Assembly (NCBI RefSeq): GCF_900465355.1
Contig: NZ_LS483254.1
Span: forward strand, 620,001-684,000
Reading direction: 5' to 3'
From: Candidatus Bipolaricaulis anaerobius
GTDB lineage: Bacteria > Bipolaricaulota > Bipolaricaulia > Bipolaricaulales > Bipolaricaulaceae
DNA: 64,000 nt
The notes beneath the pieces were generated by a model. It did not search any database. It was not told the origin of the DNA and worked only from the letters and a program-made list of their open reading frames with translations. Made by a program: the position numbers and the translations under genes. Below, in pieces: positions 1 through 8,352 of the stretch (positions are counted from its first letter, which is position 1; each line of letters begins with the position of its first letter).

Positions 1-705
1 CGGGGGACGATGGACGACCTCGGCTGCAACGTGTGCATCTGCTACGGGCTCACCGAGGCCTCGCCCGTGATCACGATGACCCGGTTCGACGATCCGTTGG
101 ACAAGCGGGTGGAGACGGTGGGCAAGCCCCTCCCCGGGATCGAGGTGAAGGTCGTGGACGACGCGCGGCAGGAGGTCCCCGTCGGCGAAACGGGGGAGCT
201 CGCGTGCCGCGGGTACAACGTGATGCTCGGCTACTGGAAGGACCCCGCGGCGACGCGCCAGGTGATCGACGACGAAGGCTGGCTCTACTCCGGCGACCTT
301 GCGACCCTCGACGAGGAGGGGTACGTGCGGATCGTGGGCCGGAAGAAGGACATGTACATCGTGGGCGGGTTCAACGTGTACCCGGCGGAGGTGGAGGAGG
401 TCCTGTTCACCCACCCTGACGTGCAGAACGTGTCCGTGGTCGGGGTCCCGGACCCCGTAATGGGGGAGGTGGGGATGGCGTTCCTCATCCCCCGTGAGGG
501 TCACACCCCCGATCCCCAGGAGGTCGTGGACTTCTGCGCCCGGAGGATCGCGGCGTTCAAGGTGCCGCGGTACGTGGTCGTGGGCCACGAGTTCCCGATG
601 ACCTCGTCGGGGAAGGTGCAGAAGTACAAGCTCGCCGAGCGCGGGAAGGAGCTCGTCGCCTCCGGCGCGGCGCGGAGGCTCGAGCCCCGCAAGCCCGGGC
701 GGTAA
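1..705 (+). CDS. AMP-forming acyl-CoA synthetase, C-terminal part (5' truncated by window edge)
   Basis: This is the C-terminal part of an ANL-superfamily acyl-CoA ligase, which activates a carboxylic acid to an acyl-adenylate and then to an acyl-CoA thioester. The frame is open from the window edge, so the start lies outside. Visible motifs are the YGLTE adenylate-binding motif near residue 17, the YSGDLA segment with its ATP-ribose-binding Asp, the GRKKDMYIVGG hinge, and the C-terminal SSGKVQK segment holding the catalytic lysine. The substrate (fatty, aromatic or short-chain acid) cannot be told from this fragment. The next gene is separated by about 95 bp and starts from its own -10 element. 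Confidence 0.85.
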   Translation, partial: RGTMDDLGCNVCICYGLTEASPVITMTRFDDPLDKRVETVGKPLPGIEVKVVDDARQEVPVGETGELACRGYNVMLGYWKDPAATRQVIDDEGWLYSGDLATLDEEGYVRIVGRKKDMYIVGGFNVYPAEVEEVLFTHPDVQNVSVVGVPDPVMGEVGMAFLIPREGHTPDPQEVVDFCARRIAAFKVPRYVVVGHEFPMTSSGKVQKYKLAERGKELVASGAARRLEPRKPGR

Positions 706-788
706 CCGATCGGCGGTCGGGCAGCTCCTGCGGCTCCGGGGGGAGCCCCGGCGGACGAAGGGATCCTCCGTCCCCCTCGTGACCCGTG

Positions 789-794
789 TATGCT
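789..794 (+). promoter_or_regulatory. Candidate -10 element of trmB
   Basis: TATGCT lies 6 nt before the GTG at 801. No convincing -35 is seen. The position would give a leaderless transcript beginning at or beside the GTG, and this decided the start chosen for trmB. Confidence 0.4.
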
Positions 795-800
795 TGGGGC

Positions 801-1727
801 GTGGACTTCGCACGGTACCTGGTTCACCCCGAGCGGTGGGAGGAACTCCCCCCGGAATGGGACCTTCTCTTCGCCCGGCCGGCACAGCTCGCGGTGGAAA
901 TCGGGTTCGGGAACGGGGAGTTCCTCTGTGAAGCCGCCCACGCGCATCCGGAGTTGAACTGGGTCGGGTTCGAGACGAGCCTCACCTGCATCGTCAAGGC
1001 GGGGCGGAAGCTTGCGCGGGCGGGAGCGGAGCACGTCCGCCTTGCACGGGTGGATGGCCGGTTCGCCCTGCGGGAGCTTTTCCCGGACGAGAGCGTGGAG
1101 CGGGTGGTCCTCCATTTTCCATGCCCGTGGCCGAAGCGGAGCCATGCTGAACGGCGGGTGATGGATGAGGGCTTCGCCCGGACCCTGGCCGCTATCCTCC
1201 GGCCCGCAGGGAGGTTCGAGCTGACCACGGACGTCCTTCGCTATGCCGAGGACGCGGCGGGGGACCTCGCCGCGATGGGGTTCCGCGTCGCGGGGCCCGA
1301 GGCCGTGGCCGCCGGCGGTCCGGGCACGCGCTACGAGGCCAAGTGGCGCCGGGAGGGCCGCCCGATCTGGCACCTCCGGGCGGAGCGGGGGAGGAAAGGG
1401 AGTACACTGCGCATCGCGGAGGGGATGATGCCCCATGTGCGGGTTCACCAGTCGGTTTCGGGGGACGCGGTCGCGCGTCTCGGTGGGCTGAAGGAGGCCT
1501 GGCCCGGGGGGGCGTTCGTGATCAAGGAGGCCTACCTCTCCCCCCGTGGCGCGGCCCTCCTCCGCGCGTTCTCCACCGACGAGGGGTTTGAGCAGCAGTA
1601 CTTCCTCGCCCTCGTGCCCGAGGACGGGGCAACGCTTGTCAAGCTCGACGGGGCGGCGGTGCCGTTCCGCACCCCGGCCGTGAAGCGATCCGTGGCCGCG
1701 GTCGCCGCGGCGTTGGAGGGACGATGA
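801..1727 (+). CDS. trmB: tRNA (guanine-N7-)-methyltransferase with long C-terminal extension
   Basis: TrmB methylates N7 of G46 in tRNA using S-adenosylmethionine. The SAM-binding motif EIGFGNGE is at residues 33-40, and the family signature FP-x-PWPK followed by an Arg/His-rich stretch is at about 106-119. The signature reads FPCPWPK here; the usual Asp is Cys. The protein is 308 aa. The methyltransferase core fills roughly the first 200 residues, and the remaining 100 form an extension like the one known in Thermotoga and Aquifex homologues. The GTG at 801 is preferred over the in-frame GTG at 786 because a TATGCT -10 element occupies 789-794. The end overlaps the next ATG by 4 nt (ATGA). 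Confidence 0.85.
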   Translation: MDFARYLVHPERWEELPPEWDLLFARPAQLAVEIGFGNGEFLCEAAHAHPELNWVGFETSLTCIVKAGRKLARAGAEHVRLARVDGRFALRELFPDESVERVVLHFPCPWPKRSHAERRVMDEGFARTLAAILRPAGRFELTTDVLRYAEDAAGDLAAMGFRVAGPEAVAAGGPGTRYEAKWRREGRPIWHLRAERGRKGSTLRIAEGMMPHVRVHQSVSGDAVARLGGLKEAWPGGAFVIKEAYLSPRGAALLRAFSTDEGFEQQYFLALVPEDGATLVKLDGAAVPFRTPAVKRSVAAVAAALEGR

Positions 1728-2539
1728 GGCATATCCTGCTCGTGGTGGCCGTGGTGGGCGCGGGAGCGCTCGCCTGGGGAGGAGAGGTGGGGGCCCAGTT
1801 TGAGGTGGGGGAGCGGGCAAGCGGGATCGGGTGGGTCCAGCTCTCGGGCGGTGGATCTCCGGTCCAGCTGTCGGGGCGCATCGAGGGGGACCTCCTCTGC
1901 GGCTGCCTCCGCCGGGCCCAGGTCGGGGCGTCCACGGTGTGGGGCGGATGGTCCTCTGGGGTTGAGGCGGGGGTGCTCGCGAGCGGCCGGGTGGATGCCT
2001 CGGCCACGGGCTCGTGGAAGGCCGTGACGCAGGCGGACCTGGGCCTCGTCTCCGCTCAGGTGGGGGGGAAGGCGACCACGGTGGACCTCCTCGGGGGCCG
2101 GTTCTTGACCGCGGCGGGGTGGGCGTTCGGCCGGCTCGATGCCGATCCGTGGTGGGTCGAGGTGAGCGGGAACGCGGCCTGGCCGGGAGGGAGCCCCCAT
2201 GCCGAACTCCGGCTCGGCCTCACGGGGCCGATGTGGGCCACCCTCTCCCTGTCCGATGCGGGAACGGGCCTCGAGTTGGGATCCGGCCCCCCAGAGATGT
2301 CCATCCAGACCTACCTCTCCCTTCGCCCGGCGTTGCAGACGGTCACGATCGGGCTCGGGAGGGAGGGCGTGCGCCTCCAGCTCCGGCTCACGGTCCGCGG
2401 GGAGGGGTTGCCATCGGGAAGCCTCACCCTGACCGCGACCGAGGCTCCGTGGCTGGGGACGGTGGTGGCCTCCTTCTCCGGGCTCGCGCTGGAGAAGGTC
2501 AGCGTCGAGATCCGGCACACGCTCGGGACGGACCCTTGA
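1724..2539 (+). CDS. Exported protein of unknown function
   Basis: I do not recognise the family. The 271-aa protein starts with a clear signal peptide: residues 2-17 are hydrophobic, followed by small residues near 20-24. The rest is rich in Gly, Ser and alternating hydrophobic residues, with short repeats of the form ASG and VWGGW, suggesting an all-beta exported or outer-membrane-associated fold. It overlaps trmB by 4 nt and is presumably co-transcribed and translationally coupled. The downstream ROK gene converges on it with only 1 bp between the stops. No enzymatic motif is visible. Confidence 0.6.
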   Translation: MRHILLVVAVVGAGALAWGGEVGAQFEVGERASGIGWVQLSGGGSPVQLSGRIEGDLLCGCLRRAQVGASTVWGGWSSGVEAGVLASGRVDASATGSWKAVTQADLGLVSAQVGGKATTVDLLGGRFLTAAGWAFGRLDADPWWVEVSGNAAWPGGSPHAELRLGLTGPMWATLSLSDAGTGLELGSGPPEMSIQTYLSLRPALQTVTIGLGREGVRLQLRLTVRGEGLPSGSLTLTATEAPWLGTVVASFSGLALEKVSVEIRHTLGTDP

Positions 2540-2540
2540 G

Positions 2541-3425
2541 TTAGCGCGGGCCCCACTGGGGGGGTACGTAGTCGGGGAGGGCGACGGCACCGAGGAGGCC
2601 CGCATCGTCCCCGAGTCGGGTGAGCTCGATCTCTGGCGATCCGCGGGCCATCGTTCCGACCGAAGCGAGGACCTGGGGCCCGAGGAACCCCCACGACCCG
2701 GTGAGGCCGCCCCCGAGGACGATGAGCTCTGGCTCGAGGATCTCCCACAGGATCGCGATCCCCTGCCCCAACGCCCGACACGCGTCGGCGACGAGGGCGT
2801 GGGCATGGGGATCCCCGCGCTGGGCGCGCTCCACCACCTCACGGGCGGAGAGGGCCTCCCCAAGGGCCTCGGACCCGCGGCGGGCCAGGCTCGCCCCCCC
2901 CGCCAGGGCCTCCAGGCACCCCTTCTTCCCGCACCCGCATGGTGGGCCGTCGGGGCGGAGCACGATGTGCCCGATCTCCCCCGCCTGGCCGGTCGCTCCC
3001 CACACCACGCGGCCGCCGGACACGATCCCGCCCCCGATGCCGGTGGACCAGGTGAGGTACACGAAGTCGCGGCGACGGTGGCCGAACGCGAGCTCCCCGA
3101 TCGCCGCGCAGGTGGCGTCGTTGGCGAGGTACACCGGGCAAGCGAAGGCGCGCTGGAGTTCCTTCGTCACCTCGACCCCGTTCCAGTGCGGGAGGTTGGG
3201 GCATCCAAGGATCCTCCCCTCCCGCATGTCCATGGGGGCCGGGGCCCCGACCCCGATCGTGGCGGGGCGAGCCCAGCCCGCGGCGGCGAGGACCTCTCCG
3301 ATCGCCTCCCGCACCTCGTCGATCCCGCGCGTGGGGAACGCCCGCCGGGCGACGATCCGCTCCCCTTCCACCGCCGCAACCCGGGTCCGGGTGCCCCCGA
3401 TGTCCACCCCGATCGCCCGCGCCAT
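2541..3425 (-). CDS. ROK-family sugar kinase (glucokinase-like)
   Basis: ROK kinases phosphorylate hexoses or amino-sugars with ATP in the cytoplasm. This 294-aa protein has the N-terminal phosphate-binding motif DIGGTRTR (8-15), the catalytic Asp in ANDAT (Asp103), and the ROK zinc site made by His153 in GEIGH with Cys163, Cys165 and Cys170 in CGCGKKGC. The start at MARAIG is chosen over upstream Met codons because the conserved beta-strand begins there and a TATGAT hexamer lies 7 nt upstream, implying a leaderless message. No DNA-binding helix-turn-helix precedes the kinase, so this is an enzyme and not an NagC/XylR-type repressor. Glucose is likely but unproven as substrate. Confidence 0.85.
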   Translation of the reverse strand: MARAIGVDIGGTRTRVAAVEGERIVARRAFPTRGIDEVREAIGEVLAAAGWARPATIGVGAPAPMDMREGRILGCPNLPHWNGVEVTKELQRAFACPVYLANDATCAAIGELAFGHRRRDFVYLTWSTGIGGGIVSGGRVVWGATGQAGEIGHIVLRPDGPPCGCGKKGCLEALAGGASLARRGSEALGEALSAREVVERAQRGDPHAHALVADACRALGQGIAILWEILEPELIVLGGGLTGSWGFLGPQVLASVGTMARGSPEIELTRLGDDAGLLGAVALPDYVPPQWGPR

Positions 3426-3432
3426 GGCTCCG

Positions 3433-3438
3433 ATCATA
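3433..3438 (-). promoter_or_regulatory. Candidate -10 element of the ROK kinase gene
   Basis: TATGAT on the minus strand, 7 nt before the ATG at 3425. There is no clear -35. The spacing predicts a leaderless mRNA. Confidence 0.45.
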
Positions 3439-3472
3439 CCGGCCGCTCCTCCCATCGGGGAGAAGGGCGGGG

Positions 3473-3478
3473 TATAAA
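3473..3478 (+). promoter_or_regulatory. Candidate -10 element of the PIG-L gene
   Basis: TATAAA, followed by AAGGGGGG (Shine-Dalgarno-like) and GTG at 3494. The predicted 5' UTR is about 10 nt. No good -35 is visible. Confidence 0.4.
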
Positions 3479-3493
3479 CGAAGGGGGGCTTTC

Positions 3494-4495
3494 GTGAAGA
3501 AGAGGCAGCGCCGGGTGCAACGGATGTGGGTTATGGGGGGGATCCTCCTCCTTCCCGTGGCGTTGGGGTTCATCCCCGGCGTACCCCATCCGTTCCTCAA
3601 CCTGTTCCTGTGGTGGGTCCCTCCGCCGCCGCGGGTCGAGGTCCCGGCGCCGCTCCCGGGCGTGGAGCGGGTGCTCGTGATCGCCCCCCACCCGGATGAC
3701 GAGCTCCTGGCGTTGGGGGGGACGATCGCCCACCTCACGGGGGAGGGCCACCAGGTCCTGGTCGTGTTCGTCACGAACGGCGACGCGAACCAGGCCGCCA
3801 AGCAGGTGTTCACCTTGAACCCGCTGCGGCGGGCCGAGGACTACCGCGCCCTGGGGTGCCGGCGCCAGAAGGAGGCGGTGGCCGCCCTGCGGATCCTCGG
3901 CGTGCCCAAGACCGCGGCGGTCTTCCTTGGGTACCCAGACCAGGGGCTGACGGCGCTCGGAAGCGAGAACTGGGAGAGAGGGAACCCTTACCCGAGCCCC
4001 TACACCCAAGCCAACTACCCGTTCTACCGCAACAGCTTCAGCCTGACCGCGATGTACTGTGGGGAGGACCTCGTGGCGGATCTGGCCACGATCCTGCACC
4101 TGTTCTCCCCGACCGTGATCTACCTTCCCCACCCCGAGGATGGCCACCCCGATCATCGGGCGGCGGCGCAGTTCACGCTGATCGCCCTGCTCCGCGGGGA
4201 GGTGGAGGGCGATCCCGAGCTGCGGCTGTACCTCGTCCACGCCCCGAGCTGGCCTGCCCCGCGGCGGCTGGCCATGGACCTCACGCTGACGGTCCCCACC
4301 GCCCTCGACCCTTGGGAGTGGAGGAGCCACGAGCTCACGGAGGAGCTGGTCGGGCTCAAGCTTCGGGCGATTCAGGCCTACAGCTCGCAGCGCATCACGA
4401 GCGGGAGGTTCCTCGCCAGTTTCGTCCGCCAGAACGAGGTCTATGCGGTATCTGCCGCATCAGATCTCCCGGGCGGGCCTGCCCTCAGCAGGTGA
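3494..4495 (+). CDS. PIG-L (LmbE) family zinc-dependent deacetylase, membrane anchored
   Basis: PIG-L proteins remove acetyl groups from N-acetylglucosaminyl or similar N-acetylated conjugates with a zinc ion. The 333-aa protein has a short basic N-terminus, one membrane segment at about 11-30, and then the catalytic motif APHPDDE (64-70; zinc ligands His66 and Asp69, base Asp68). A second motif, HPDH (218-221), supplies the third ligand. The start is GTG with a G-rich ribosome-binding site. The natural substrate is unknown; a cell-envelope sugar or a bacillithiol/mycothiol-type precursor are possibilities from the family. It is divergent from the ROK sugar kinase, with 68 bp between the starts. 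Confidence 0.8.
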   Translation: MKKRQRRVQRMWVMGGILLLPVALGFIPGVPHPFLNLFLWWVPPPPRVEVPAPLPGVERVLVIAPHPDDELLALGGTIAHLTGEGHQVLVVFVTNGDANQAAKQVFTLNPLRRAEDYRALGCRRQKEAVAALRILGVPKTAAVFLGYPDQGLTALGSENWERGNPYPSPYTQANYPFYRNSFSLTAMYCGEDLVADLATILHLFSPTVIYLPHPEDGHPDHRAAAQFTLIALLRGEVEGDPELRLYLVHAPSWPAPRRLAMDLTLTVPTALDPWEWRSHELTEELVGLKLRAIQAYSSQRITSGRFLASFVRQNEVYAVSAASDLPGGPALSR

Positions 4496-4662
4496 CCAGG
4501 GAGGGGCGAGCGGGGCCCTGCTCCCCCGGGGCCATCGCCGGGAACGGCCGGGGGACAGCAGCCGGCAGGCGAGGTCCGTGATCCGGGATCGTGATCCCGG
4601 CCCGCGTCCGGGGTGGCCAAGCGCACCGTGGGCCCCGGCGCCGCGTCCAGGTGCGGTTTGGG

Positions 4663-4691
4663 TTGTGGGGAGCGTTTCTTGGGCGTAGAAT
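4663..4691 (+). promoter_or_regulatory. Promoter of gyrA
   Basis: TTGTGG (4663-4668), a 17-bp spacer, and TAGAAT (4686-4691). The ATG at 4704 is 12 nt after the -10, so the leader would be only about 5-6 nt, and there is no Shine-Dalgarno sequence. The rest of the 208-bp gap 4496-4703 is GC-rich with no gene seen. Confidence 0.6.
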
Positions 4692-4703
4692 TCCAATGTC
4701 CCC

Positions 4704-7103
4704 ATGCCTGAACGGATTGAACCCGCGTTCATTGAAGACGAGATGGAGCAGTCGTACATCGACTACGCTGTCTCCGTCATCCGGGCCCGCGCCGTCCCCG
4801 ACGTCCGCGATGGACTGAAGCCGGTGCAACGCCGGATTCTCTATGGATTCAGGGAGCTCGGGCTCCTGCCGGGGAAGCCTCCCCGCAAGGCGGCGCGCAT
4901 CGTGGGGGAGGTGATGGGGAAGTTCCACCCCCACGGGGACATGGCGGTCTACGAGGCGATGGTCGGCCTCGCCCAGGACTTCTCCACCCGCTACCCGCTC
5001 GTGGACGGGCAGGGGAACTTCGGATCGGTGGACGGGGACGAACCGGCGGCGATGCGGTACACGGAGGCGCGCCTCGCCCCGATCGCGCGGGAGTTCCTCG
5101 ACGAGCTCGATGAGGAGACGGTGGACTTCCTCCCCAACTTCGATGGCTCGCTCGAGGAGCCGGAGGTCCTCCCCGCCCGGTTCCCGCACCTTCTTGCCAA
5201 TGGGGCGTGGGGGATCTCGGTCGGGATGACGACCCAGATCCCGCCCCACAACCTGGGGGAGCTGATCGCGGCCACGCTGTACGTCCTCGACCATCCCGAT
5301 GCCACGGTGGACGAGCTCCTCCCCCTCATCCCGGGGCCGGACTTCCCGACGGGGGGGATCATCGTCGGCCGGGATGGGATCCGCGCTGCCTACGAGACTG
5401 GGGAAGGGAGGCTCACCCTCCGCGCGCGGGCGTTCGTGGAGGACGAGCGGATCGTGATCACGGAGATCCCGTACCAGGTGCGCAAATCCGCCATCATAGA
5501 GAACATCGCGGCCAAGGTCAAGGATGGGAGCCTCGAGGGCATCGCGGACCTCCGCGATGAGTCGGACCGGGAGGGGCTGCGGGTCGTGATCGAGCTCAAG
5601 CGAGGGGTGGATGGGCACCGGATCCTGCCGCGCTTGCTCAAGCTGACCCCGCTCGAGCGCACGTTCGCGTGCCACTTCCTCGTCATCCAAGATGGGGGCC
5701 CGCGCACGCTCTCCCTCCCCGAGATCCTGAAGGCGTTCCTCTCCTTCCGGCGGACGACGGTGCGGCGGCGGACCGAGCATCGCCTCCGGGTCGCCCAGGA
5801 ACGGGCCCACCTCCTCACCGGGTTCAAGCTCGCCCTGGAGAACCTCGACCAGGTGATCGAGATCATCCGCAGCGCGTCCGAACCGGCGGAGGCGGAGGCC
5901 CTCCTCGCCGCCGAGATCGGCCTCTCCCCCAAGCAGGCGGATGCTGTCCTCAAGATGCGCCTCTCCCAGCTCACGAAGCTCGAACGGCGCAAGGTCGAGG
6001 AGGAGCTGACCGAGCTCGCGACGAAGATCGGGGAATACGAGGCCGTGCTCGGCGATCCCGGCCGGCTGGACGCCCTCATCCGCGATGAGCTCCAGGAGAT
6101 CGCCCGCCAGTATGGGGATGGGCGGAGGACGACGATCGTCGAGTCGTCGGAGGAGGTCGAGCTCGCTGCCCTCGATGCTCCCCGCCTCGACGTGATCCTG
6201 TGTGTGACGGGCAAGGGATACGTGAACACCACCGGCTGCGAGGCGTACCGCGCCCAGGGGCGGGGCGGGAAGGGCGTGATCGGGATCCGCCCCAAGGAGG
6301 GGGACTACCTGCGGACGATGGTCACCGCCCACACCCACCAGGACCTCCTCGTGTTCACCGACCGCGGCCGCGTGTTCAAGCTCCCCCTCGCGCGCCTCGA
6401 GCCGGGCGACCGCGACTCGGTGGGGAAGAACCTGCGCCAGTTCTTGGAGATGGGCCTGGACGAGGAGATCCGCGCCGTGCTCCCCGTGGATGGCTATGAC
6501 GGTGGATACGCCCTGCTCGCTACCCGCGAGGGGATCGTGAACCGCAACGCCCTCTCCGATTACGCCAACGCCCACACGAAGGGGATCCTCGCCCACTCGA
6601 TCCCCGACGAGGACCGCCTCGTGGACGTGGCGATCACCCATGGGGGTGGGCAGATGGTCCTCGCCACGGCAGGCGGGCACGTGATCCGCTTCCCGGAAGA
6701 GCAGGTGCGCGTCACGCGGCGGCCGTCAAAGGGCGTGATCGGGATCCGCCTCGCCGCGGGGGACCGCGTGGTGGGGATGGTGTGGCTCCCCCCCGCTGAG
6801 ACGGAGAAGCGGCTCCTCTTCGTGACGGAGATGGGACAGGGGAAGCGCGTGGAGCTATCCGATCTCCCCCTCCAGGGCCGTGGCGGACGGGGGGTCATCG
6901 GGATCAAGCTCGACGGCCATGGCGGGCCGCTCGTCACGGCGATCCTCGTCGCCGAAGACGACGAGGTGGCGCTGTCCACGGCGGGGGGGAAGGTGATCCG
7001 GTTCCCCGCGGCCCAGGTGAGCACGTTCTCCCGCTACGCGCGGGGGGTGCGCCTGATCCAGGTCGAGCCCGAGGACCGGGTGGTGTCGGCGGTGGTGGTG
7101 TGA
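4704..7103 (+). CDS. gyrA: DNA gyrase subunit A (type IIA topoisomerase breakage-reunion subunit)
   Basis: GyrA cuts and rejoins DNA and, with GyrB, introduces negative supercoils using ATP. The 799-aa length is normal. The catalytic tyrosine is Tyr119 in [10 protein letters not shown]. The quinolone-contact segment reads [10 protein letters not shown] (75-84), so the position equal to E. coli Ser83 is Met and that of Asp87 is Glu. The C-terminal beta-pinwheel carries a GyrA-box-like QGRGGKG near 518-524 and a second copy, QGRGGRG, near residue 730, favouring GyrA over ParC. gyrB is not adjacent. The message appears to have almost no leader. The next gene, tyrS, follows after 40 bp. Confidence 0.9.
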   Translation: MPERIEPAFIEDEMEQSYIDYAVSVIRARAVPDVRDGLKPVQRRILYGFRELGLLPGKPPRKAARIVGEVMGKFHPHGDMAVYEAMVGLAQDFSTRYPLVDGQGNFGSVDGDEPAAMRYTEARLAPIAREFLDELDEETVDFLPNFDGSLEEPEVLPARFPHLLANGAWGISVGMTTQIPPHNLGELIAATLYVLDHPDATVDELLPLIPGPDFPTGGIIVGRDGIRAAYETGEGRLTLRARAFVEDERIVITEIPYQVRKSAIIENIAAKVKDGSLEGIADLRDESDREGLRVVIELKRGVDGHRILPRLLKLTPLERTFACHFLVIQDGGPRTLSLPEILKAFLSFRRTTVRRRTEHRLRVAQERAHLLTGFKLALENLDQVIEIIRSASEPAEAEALLAAEIGLSPKQADAVLKMRLSQLTKLERRKVEEELTELATKIGEYEAVLGDPGRLDALIRDELQEIARQYGDGRRTTIVESSEEVELAALDAPRLDVILCVTGKGYVNTTGCEAYRAQGRGGKGVIGIRPKEGDYLRTMVTAHTHQDLLVFTDRGRVFKLPLARLEPGDRDSVGKNLRQFLEMGLDEEIRAVLPVDGYDGGYALLATREGIVNRNALSDYANAHTKGILAHSIPDEDRLVDVAITHGGGQMVLATAGGHVIRFPEEQVRVTRRPSKGVIGIRLAAGDRVVGMVWLPPAETEKRLLFVTEMGQGKRVELSDLPLQGRGGRGVIGIKLDGHGGPLVTAILVAEDDEVALSTAGGKVIRFPAAQVSTFSRYARGVRLIQVEPEDRVVSAVVV

Positions 7104-7143
7104 CCTCCGTCGGCGTGGGGGGGCAAGCTAAGGAAGGGTGAGG

Positions 7144-8346
7144 ATGGATCTACGGACTGAAGTGGAACGACAACTGGCGGTGATGGAGCGGAACGCGGAA
7201 ACCCTCCTTCCCCGAGACGAACTGGCCCAGAAAATCGAATGGTCGCTCCGCCAGGGGAGGCCACTGCGGGTCAAGCTCGGCATTGACCCGTCCGCCTCTC
7301 AGCTCACGTTCGGGCACGCTGTCGTGCTGCGGAAGCTGAGGGAGTTCCAGGAGTTGGGACACACCGCGGTCCTCGTGGTGGGGGACTTCACCCGCCGCAT
7401 CGGCGATCCGTCGGGGAAGTCCAAGACGCGGGAGCCAATGTCGCCGGAGGAGATCGAGCGCAACATGCGCACCTACCGGGAGCAGGCGTTCCGGATCCTC
7501 GATCCCCGGCAAGCGGAGGTCCGCTACAACTCGGAGTGGTTGGAGAAGCTGACCCTGGCTCAGGTGATCGGGCTCACCGCCCGGTACACGGTGGCGCGGA
7601 TGCTGGAGCGGGAGGACTTTCAGCGTCGGTTCCGCGAGGGGTCAGCGATCACGATCATGGAGTTCCTCTACCCTCTCGCCCAGGCCTACGACTCGGTGGT
7701 GGTGCGGGCCGACGTCGAGCTCGGCGGATCCGATCAGAGGTTCAACCTCCTCATCGGCCGCGATATTCAGGAGGCCTACGGCCAGGATCCCCAGGTCATC
7801 CTCACGATGCCCCTCCTCCTCGGGACCGATGGCACATTCGCCATGTCCCAGTCCCGCGGGAACTACATCGGGGTCGGGGAGGAGCCGGAGGAACAGTTCG
7901 GGAAGATCATGTCGCTCCCCGACGAGCTCATGCCCCAGTACTACCAGCTCCTGACCGATATCCCCTGGGAGGAGGTCGCCTCGTTGCATCCGAAGGAGGC
8001 GAAGAAGAGGCTCGCCGCGACCCTCGTTGGGTGGCTGCACGGCGAGGACGGGGCGCGGCGGGGCAAGGAGCACTTCGAGCGGGTGTTCGAGGAGGAGCAG
8101 CCGCCGGAGGAGATGCCGGAGGTCGCGGTGGGGGACCTGCTCGATGCCGACGGGACGGCGAACATCGTGGATCTCCTCATCGCGGCGGGGCTGGCCTCCT
8201 CGCGGTCCGCGGCGCGGCGGCTCGTGGAGGGAGGGGCGGTGGAGCTCAATGGGGACAAGATCTCCTCTCCGCGGGACCGGGTTGCGGTGCGGACGGGAGC
8301 GGTCCTCCGGGCGGGGAAGCTCCGCTTCGTCCGCCTCAAACCCTAG
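7144..8346 (+). CDS. tyrS: Tyrosyl-tRNA synthetase with degenerate KMSKS loop
   Basis: TyrRS charges tRNA-Tyr with tyrosine through a tyrosyl-adenylate. The 400-aa protein has the class I Rossmann core, a HIGH-like motif TFGH (55-58), the tyrosine and tRNA site GGSDQRFNLL, and a C-terminal S4 RNA-binding domain (about 335-400), all in TyrRS order. The KMSKS loop reads AMSQS (233-237), so both lysines are replaced although the following RGNYIGV is conserved. ATG 7144 is chosen because AGGAAGGG lies just upstream; GTG 7138 is in frame but would sit inside the ribosome-binding site. It ends 6 bp before the convergent beta-helix gene. Confidence 0.88.
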   Translation: MDLRTEVERQLAVMERNAETLLPRDELAQKIEWSLRQGRPLRVKLGIDPSASQLTFGHAVVLRKLREFQELGHTAVLVVGDFTRRIGDPSGKSKTREPMSPEEIERNMRTYREQAFRILDPRQAEVRYNSEWLEKLTLAQVIGLTARYTVARMLEREDFQRRFREGSAITIMEFLYPLAQAYDSVVVRADVELGGSDQRFNLLIGRDIQEAYGQDPQVILTMPLLLGTDGTFAMSQSRGNYIGVGEEPEEQFGKIMSLPDELMPQYYQLLTDIPWEEVASLHPKEAKKRLAATLVGWLHGEDGARRGKEHFERVFEEEQPPEEMPEVAVGDLLDADGTANIVDLLIAAGLASSRSAARRLVEGGAVELNGDKISSPRDRVAVRTGAVLRAGKLRFVRLKP

Positions 8347-8352
8347 TCGACC

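Noticed and set aside
501-1820. Long open frame on the minus strand opposite trmB
   Set aside because: GC-rich third positions leave opposite frames open; the sequence is Pro/Arg-rich with no domain, and trmB on the other strand is clearly real. The same holds for other long antisense frames, such as 10990-12648 and 21305-23716.
2541-4495. ROK kinase plus PIG-L deacetylase as an amino-sugar salvage operon
   Set aside because: The genes are divergent with separate promoters, and neither substrate can be fixed; the idea is possible but not supported beyond adjacency.
4485-6680. 731-codon minus-strand frame opposite gyrA
   Set aside because: Composition is that of an antisense shadow (rich in His, Arg, Pro, Leu), with no recognisable motif; gyrA has full motif support.
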